Positions 6,219-8,994 of a stretch of DNA of 8,994 bases are shown here, piece after piece (the first letter of the stretch is position 1; the number at the start of each line of letters is the position of its first letter). The notes under the pieces were generated by a model. It had not been told where the DNA came from and did no database searches. It saw only the letters and a program-made list of their open reading frames with translations. Origin of the DNA: GW2011-AR18 sp038046085 (GTDB taxonomy: Archaea; Nanobdellota; Nanobdellia; SCGC-AAA011-G17; GW2011-AR18); NCBI GenBank assembly GCA_038046085.1, contig JBBSWW010000011.1, positions 1 to 8,994 on the forward strand. Direction: 5' to 3'. A program made the position numbers and the translations under genes.

Positions 6219-6237
6219 ACGTTATTTTAGCTTTTTT
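6211..6237 (+). terminator. Hairpin terminator overlapping the lipoprotein stop codon
   Basis: TAAAATAAACGTTATTTTA (6211-6229) has perfect 8-bp arms and a 3-nt loop, followed by GC and a T6 run. The left arm includes the TAA stop. It closes the ccdA-lipoprotein transcript and separates it from the next promoter. Confidence 0.65.
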
Positions 6238-6261
6238 GAACGATTCTGAACAATTTTCAGC

Positions 6262-6280
6262 CTTATTTTATTAAAATAAG
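6262..6280. repeat. Perfect dyad upstream of the redox operon promoter
   Basis: CTTATTTTATTAAAATAAG has 9-bp perfect arms around one central T. It ends about 31 nt upstream of the TATA box at 6311-6320, a position suited to a regulator-binding site. It shares a TTATTTT...AAAATAA core with the dyad at 3265-3282. Confidence 0.5.
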
Positions 6281-6310
6281 ATAGTTTTATAGTATTGTTT
6301 TCTGCGTTAT

Positions 6311-6320
6311 TTTTATATAT
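6311..6320 (+). promoter_or_regulatory. TATA box of the second redox operon
   Basis: TTTTATATAT is centred about 27 nt before the ATG at 6343. Its position argues against an upstream in-frame ATG at 6295, which would place the box inside the coding sequence. Confidence 0.65.
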
Positions 6321-6342
6321 AAGTATTAGTTTAATCATATTT

Positions 6343-7077
6343 ATGAAAAAAGAGTCTTTGGAAAGGATGACACTGGTAGCAGTTGTTATTGCAGCTATAT
6401 TTCTTATAATCAATCAGTTTGTTATTGCATCTTTAGATGGTTCTTCATCTTCAAGGATTTCATTCTCAGGCAAGACTGGAAGCACTCTTGGTGTCGGACT
6501 TAAGTCTGATGGTACTAGGGGTGTTATTGAGTATCCTACAATAAGTGAAGTTCCAAATGTGAAAGAGACAGGAGATGCTGCTCAGGATGCTTTAAATAAA
6601 TACGTTCCTACTGGAACTCCTTGGTATGGTAATGATGCTAGTGTAAGTTTTGATGATCCAGTTAATTCATTGAATATATGGGCTGAAGTTGGTGGTCCTT
6701 TAGGTGAAAGGCAGGGTGGAAGATTCTCTAGTTCAAGGACTATTTGGGAAAAAGATCTTACCCCAGAACAACAAGCAAGATACGAAAAATTAGTATCTGT
6801 AGCTACTTGTGATTTTTGTTGTGGTTCTCCTCAAAGACCTACTCGTGTTAATGAATGTGGTTGCTCTCACGCTGCTGCTGCTCGTGGTATTATAAAATAT
6901 TTCATTCAGAATTATGGTGATAAATATTCAGATGAGCAGATTTTAGGTGAAAGATCCAGATGGCAGACTTTATGGTATCCTGGACCTACTGTTAAATTGA
7001 TTTTATCTGAATCATCTAATGGTGAAGCTTCAGTATCAGATTTATCTAAACTGCCTAGTATGGTTGGTGGATGTTAA
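6343..7077 (+). CDS. Membrane-anchored Cys-rich protein (CDFCC / CGCSH) with LPSMVGGC tail
   Basis: This 244-residue protein has one N-terminal membrane helix (about 9-29) and the rest outside. A Ser/Gly-rich linker (about 32-60) leads to a globular domain. Its cysteine core is C156-D-F-C159-C160-G and C172-G-C174-S-H176, followed by a helix AAAARGIIKYFIQNYG and a YSDEQIL segment before WYPGP. This arrangement resembles PCYCGC-type secreted proteins, in which Cys and His residues bind metal, but the match is to the general pattern and not certain. The last eight residues are LPSMVGGC, identical to the tail of the next gene's product. I chose the ATG at 6343, not the in-frame ATG at 6295, because the TATA box lies 27 nt before 6343 and the shorter form begins with a normal basic signal anchor. 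It leads an operon with the 68-residue protein (24-nt gap) and the triple-thioredoxin protein. A metal-binding or thiol-redox role is inferred. Confidence 0.75.
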   Translation: MKKESLERMTLVAVVIAAIFLIINQFVIASLDGSSSSRISFSGKTGSTLGVGLKSDGTRGVIEYPTISEVPNVKETGDAAQDALNKYVPTGTPWYGNDASVSFDDPVNSLNIWAEVGGPLGERQGGRFSSSRTIWEKDLTPEQQARYEKLVSVATCDFCCGSPQRPTRVNECGCSHAAAARGIIKYFIQNYGDKYSDEQILGERSRWQTLWYPGPTVKLILSESSNGEASVSDLSKLPSMVGGC

Positions 7078-7086
7078 TAATATAAT

Positions 7087-7091
7087 GGAGG
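7087..7091 (+). promoter_or_regulatory. Shine-Dalgarno of the 68-aa gene
   Basis: GGAGG lies 10 nt before the first of two adjacent ATGs (7102 and 7105). Its presence, against the lack of one at the first gene of the operon, marks an internal cistron. Confidence 0.6.
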
Positions 7092-7101
7092 AAAAAATAA
7101 A

Positions 7102-7308
7102 ATGATGAATAAGAATATTTTGATAGCAGTGATTTTAGTTGTTTTGGTAGCAGTTTCTGTCATTCAGACTGTTCAGTTGACTGGTTTGAAATCTAAGATC
7201 TCAGATTCAGGTGTGTCACTTAAAGGTTCAAGCTCAGCTGTTTCAGCAAAAACAACAACTACAAGTTCAAGCTTGGACAATCTTCCTAGCATGGTTGGAG
7301 GCTGTTGA
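7102..7308 (+). CDS. Short membrane-anchored protein with C-terminal LPSMVGGC
   Basis: This 68-residue protein is essentially an anchor, a tether and a tail. It has a basic start MMNKN and one hydrophobic helix (about 5-25). A flexible Ser/Thr/Lys-rich stretch (about 30-57) follows, and the protein ends in LDNLPSMVGGC. The only cysteine is the last residue. The eight-residue tail is identical to that of the protein encoded just upstream, although four of its eight codons differ, all at third positions. The shared end therefore reflects selection on the amino acids or an old duplication rather than a fresh copy. It lies 24 nt after the first gene and 23 nt before the triple-thioredoxin gene. 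The C-terminal cysteine on a flexible tether could be a thiol presented to the thioredoxin domains, a metal ligand or a processing site. No known family is recognised. Confidence 0.75.
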   Translation: MMNKNILIAVILVVLVAVSVIQTVQLTGLKSKISDSGVSLKGSSSAVSAKTTTTSSSLDNLPSMVGGC

Positions 7309-7311
7309 TTA

Positions 7312-7320
7312 TTTTTTTTT
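7312..7320 (+). other. T9 tract inside the operon, possible attenuator
   Basis: Nine T residues follow the stop of the 68-aa gene and directly precede the GGTGAT ribosome site of the next gene. Archaeal RNA polymerase can terminate at T-runs, so this could lower expression of the thioredoxin gene relative to the first two. There is no hairpin. Confidence 0.35.
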
Positions 7321-7331
7321 GGTGATTTATT

Positions 7332-8447
7332 ATGGCAAAGAAAAACTCTTTTCAAAGGAACATTCCTGTAGAACCTATGATTCATATTTTGATGATTGCA
7401 TTGATTGCAGTTCTTGTAATAAACTTTTTTTTGATTAATGCATTATCATCTACTATAAGTAATAAGATCATTGATGTTAAAGAATCATTGAGGCCTGGAG
7501 TTTTAGAGTTGACTATAATAAATCCTGAAGATTGTGATGAATGTTATGACATTAACCAGGTTGTCGAGTTAGTTAAGAAAGGTAAAGTGAACATTTCCAG
7601 GGAAGAGACATTGGATTCTGTAGAAGCAGCTGATTTGATTAAGAGATATAATATAGAAAAGCTTCCTACAATTATTATTAAAGGTGAGACTAATAAGACT
7701 GATCTTAGTTTCCTCTCAAAAGTAGATGATGTTTATATTTTCACAGATGTTCCTGTACCGAATTATAATATTAAGTCTGATAGTATTGTTGGATTGGTTA
7801 ATGCAAATATTATTTTACCCTCAGATTGTAATGATTGTTTTGATATGTCATCTGTAATTGATGAGTTCAAATCTAATGGTATTAAGTTTGAGATTGTTAA
7901 CAAAGTTAATGAATTCAGCGCTAAAGATTTAATCTCAAAATATAAGATAGATAGTCTTCCAGCATTGGTTTTATCTAGTGATGCTTCTGAATATTCTGTT
8001 CTTAAGGAACAGTGGGAGTCATTTGGTCATGTAGCTGTTGATGGAAGCTATATCTCTGAAGGTTATTTCCCTCCTTTCAAGAATCTTACAACAAATATGA
8101 TAAATGGTTTAGTATCGCTTACATATCTTACTGATAATTCATGTAAAGAATGTTATGATGTCAAGACTCACAAGAAGATTATTGATGGCTTTAATGTGAA
8201 AGTATCATCTGAAACAACAGTAGATATATCTGAATCTAATGGTAAAGAATTATTGACTAGATATAATATCACTAAAGTTCCTACAATTATTGTATCAAGT
8301 GATGCAAAGTATTATAAGAATTTTATAAGAGCATTTACTCCTGTATCATCAAAAGCTGTTGATGGTTCATTTGTATTTGTTAATCCTGAGATAATTGGAA
8401 ATTATAAAGATTTAAAATCTGGTGAGATTATTAAACCTCAGAGTTAA
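7332..8447 (+). CDS. Membrane-anchored triple thioredoxin-like protein
   Basis: This 371-residue protein has an N-terminal membrane helix (about 16-38) and three tandem thioredoxin/glutaredoxin-like domains of about 100 residues, predicted outside the membrane. Each has a CxxC pair followed by an acidic or Asp-containing helix start, and ends in a cis-proline loop. The pairs are C68-DE-C71 with KLP112, C166-ND-C169 with SLP210, and C271-KE-C274 with KVP317. Domain boundaries are about 57-145, 153-245 and 257-350. The acidic xx residues (DE, ND, KE) differ from the GP of classical thioredoxin and the PH of DsbA, so the redox potential cannot be guessed. Domains 2 and 3 both end with an AVDGS(Y/F) segment, showing internal duplication. 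It is the last gene of its operon and probably relays thiol electrons from the CcdA-type transporter to the Cys-rich partners. A GGTGAT lies 6 nt before the ATG. The 3' end overlaps the opposing gene by 4 nt. Confidence 0.85.
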   Translation: MAKKNSFQRNIPVEPMIHILMIALIAVLVINFFLINALSSTISNKIIDVKESLRPGVLELTIINPEDCDECYDINQVVELVKKGKVNISREETLDSVEAADLIKRYNIEKLPTIIIKGETNKTDLSFLSKVDDVYIFTDVPVPNYNIKSDSIVGLVNANIILPSDCNDCFDMSSVIDEFKSNGIKFEIVNKVNEFSAKDLISKYKIDSLPALVLSSDASEYSVLKEQWESFGHVAVDGSYISEGYFPPFKNLTTNMINGLVSLTYLTDNSCKECYDVKTHKKIIDGFNVKVSSETTVDISESNGKELLTRYNITKVPTIIVSSDAKYYKNFIRAFTPVSSKAVDGSFVFVNPEIIGNYKDLKSGEIIKPQS

Positions 8448-8908
8448 GCTGCTTTTTCTTGATTTTTTTGTATATCTAAATCATACAAACCAAGATATTC
8501 AGCGATTATATGAGTATAAGTGAGTGCTGTTTTTGCAACATCTGTCAAAAGTCCATCTTCAGATCTCATTTCTTCTACTCTTGTTTTTTCATCACCTTCT
8601 ATAAGTGTTAGGTAATCACATAATGTAGTGATTCTTTCAAGTGATTGATCTATAACCTTTTTAAAAATAACTGGTCTAGGCGCAGAAAGCTTTACTGCAT
8701 GTACTAAATTACGAGCAACATTATAAAAATTACTTTCTGAAGTGGCATTATGAAGTCTTGCTAAAGAATCTATTTTTCCATCAAAATAACTACAGACACT
8801 ACCTACAACAGATGGATCTTCTCTAATAATAGAAGCTAATTCTTTAGAGTCATTATTACGAACAGCAGTCCATGCTACCCATTGTATTGGATGTGTGTCT
8901 TCTATCAT
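8444..8908 (-). CDS. Hypothetical soluble helical protein
   Basis: I do not recognise this 154-residue protein. It has no signal peptide or membrane helix and reads as almost all alpha helix. An N-terminal pair of helices (HPIQWVAWTAVRNN and ELASIIRED) leads into longer amphipathic helices at about 60-80 and 83-105, then an acidic turn (EGDEKTRVEEMRSEDG, about 104-119) and a final hydrophobic helix with Tyr residues (about 122-145). There are two cysteines, C39 and C97, with no metal-site spacing. It is convergent with the thioredoxin operon, and the two stop regions overlap by 4 nt. A TATA box lies about 26 nt before its ATG and no Shine-Dalgarno is seen, so it is probably a leaderless single gene. 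Continuous coding with ordinary amino-acid use and a matching promoter support it as real. No link to the redox genes is evident beyond position. Confidence 0.7.
   Translation of the reverse strand: MIEDTHPIQWVAWTAVRNNDSKELASIIREDPSVVGSVCSYFDGKIDSLARLHNATSESNFYNVARNLVHAVKLSAPRPVIFKKVIDQSLERITTLCDYLTLIEGDEKTRVEEMRSEDGLLTDVAKTALTYTHIIAEYLGLYDLDIQKNQEKAA
8453..8469 (+). terminator. T-rich stretch after the thioredoxin operon
   Basis: T5 (8453-8457) and T7 (8463-8469) runs follow the stop at 8447 by a few bases, within the 3' end of the opposing gene. T-runs without hairpins are common archaeal terminators. No hairpin is visible. Confidence 0.4.
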
Positions 8909-8929
8909 ATACTTACTATTAGGAAAAGA

Positions 8930-8937
8930 CTTATAAG
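8930..8937 (-). promoter_or_regulatory. TATA box of the 154-aa gene
   Basis: The self-complementary CTTATAAG is centred about 26 nt before the ATG at 8908. The leader has no Shine-Dalgarno, fitting leaderless transcription. Confidence 0.55.
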
Positions 8938-8994
8938 ACTAATAGTTAAAGACATAAGTAACGCATAAATTGTTGGTTAAAAATATGTTCTTTC

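Noticed and set aside
6295..6342. Upstream in-frame ATG adding 16 residues to the CDFCC protein
   Set aside because: It would place the TATA box at 6311-6320 inside the coding sequence and give a non-basic hydrophobic start; the ATG at 6343 fits the promoter spacing and a normal signal anchor.
6222..6413. Minus-strand 63-residue frame across the redox operon promoter
   Set aside because: It covers a terminator, dyad and promoter, lacks any motif and overlaps the real gene start.
7051..7308. LPSMVGGC as a sortase (LPXTG) or PGF-CTERM sorting signal
   Set aside because: There is no threonine at the cleavage position, no following membrane helix and no basic tail; the motif is the very end of both proteins.
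8984..8994. Possible start of a plus-strand gene at the right edge (ATG at 8984)
   Set aside because: Only three full codons are visible and no TATA box lies at the usual distance, so it cannot be supported.

Overview
The window looks like part of an AT-rich archaeal chromosome, most likely from a small-genome DPANN lineage such as Woesearchaeota or Pacearchaeota. The lineage is an inference. The supports are three pilins with the archaeal class III start KKG-(I/V)SPLIA, a FlaI/GspE-type secretion ATPase, a 52-residue CxxC/CxxC zinc ribbon, and TATA boxes about 27 nt ahead of start codons, as in leaderless archaeal mRNAs. There are no tRNA, rRNA, CRISPR or insertion-sequence signals, and no gene-free stretch longer than about 125 bases.

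Region 1 (1-3467, minus strand) is a type IV pilus-like locus read right to left. It starts with a small zinc-ribbon protein (3467-3309), followed by three canonical archaeal pilins (3225-2527, 2465-1995, 1982-1464) and an atypical pilin-like protein (1419-871). It ends with the N-terminal part of a type II/IV secretion ATPase (818 to the left edge, TTG start). The genes look like one operon led by a TATA promoter at 3250-3256, possibly with internal promoters.

Region 2 (3558-4939, plus strand) holds an alpha/beta hydrolase with an intact Ser-Asp-His triad and a two-helix membrane protein with a cytoplasmic winged-helix domain. The second protein has two cysteines in its predicted external loop.

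Region 3 (5042-8447, plus strand) is the most interesting part and looks like an extracytoplasmic thiol-redox module in two transcripts. The first encodes a CcdA/DsbD-type thiol transporter overlapping a small Cys/Met-rich lipoprotein, and ends at a hairpin terminator built on the stop codon. The second encodes a membrane-anchored Cys-rich protein (CDFCC and CGCSH motifs), a 68-residue membrane-anchored peptide, and a membrane-anchored protein with three tandem thioredoxin-like CxxC domains. The first two proteins of the second transcript end in the same eight residues, LPSMVGGC. A working model is that CcdA carries electrons out of the cytoplasm, the triple-thioredoxin protein relays them, and the Cys-rich lipoprotein and LPSMVGGC-tailed proteins are substrates, metal carriers or partners. 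The cysteine-bearing pilins next door could be clients. This model is inference.

Region 4 (8444-8908, minus strand) is an unrecognised soluble helical protein whose 3' end overlaps the thioredoxin gene by 4 nt. Its promoter lies at the right edge.
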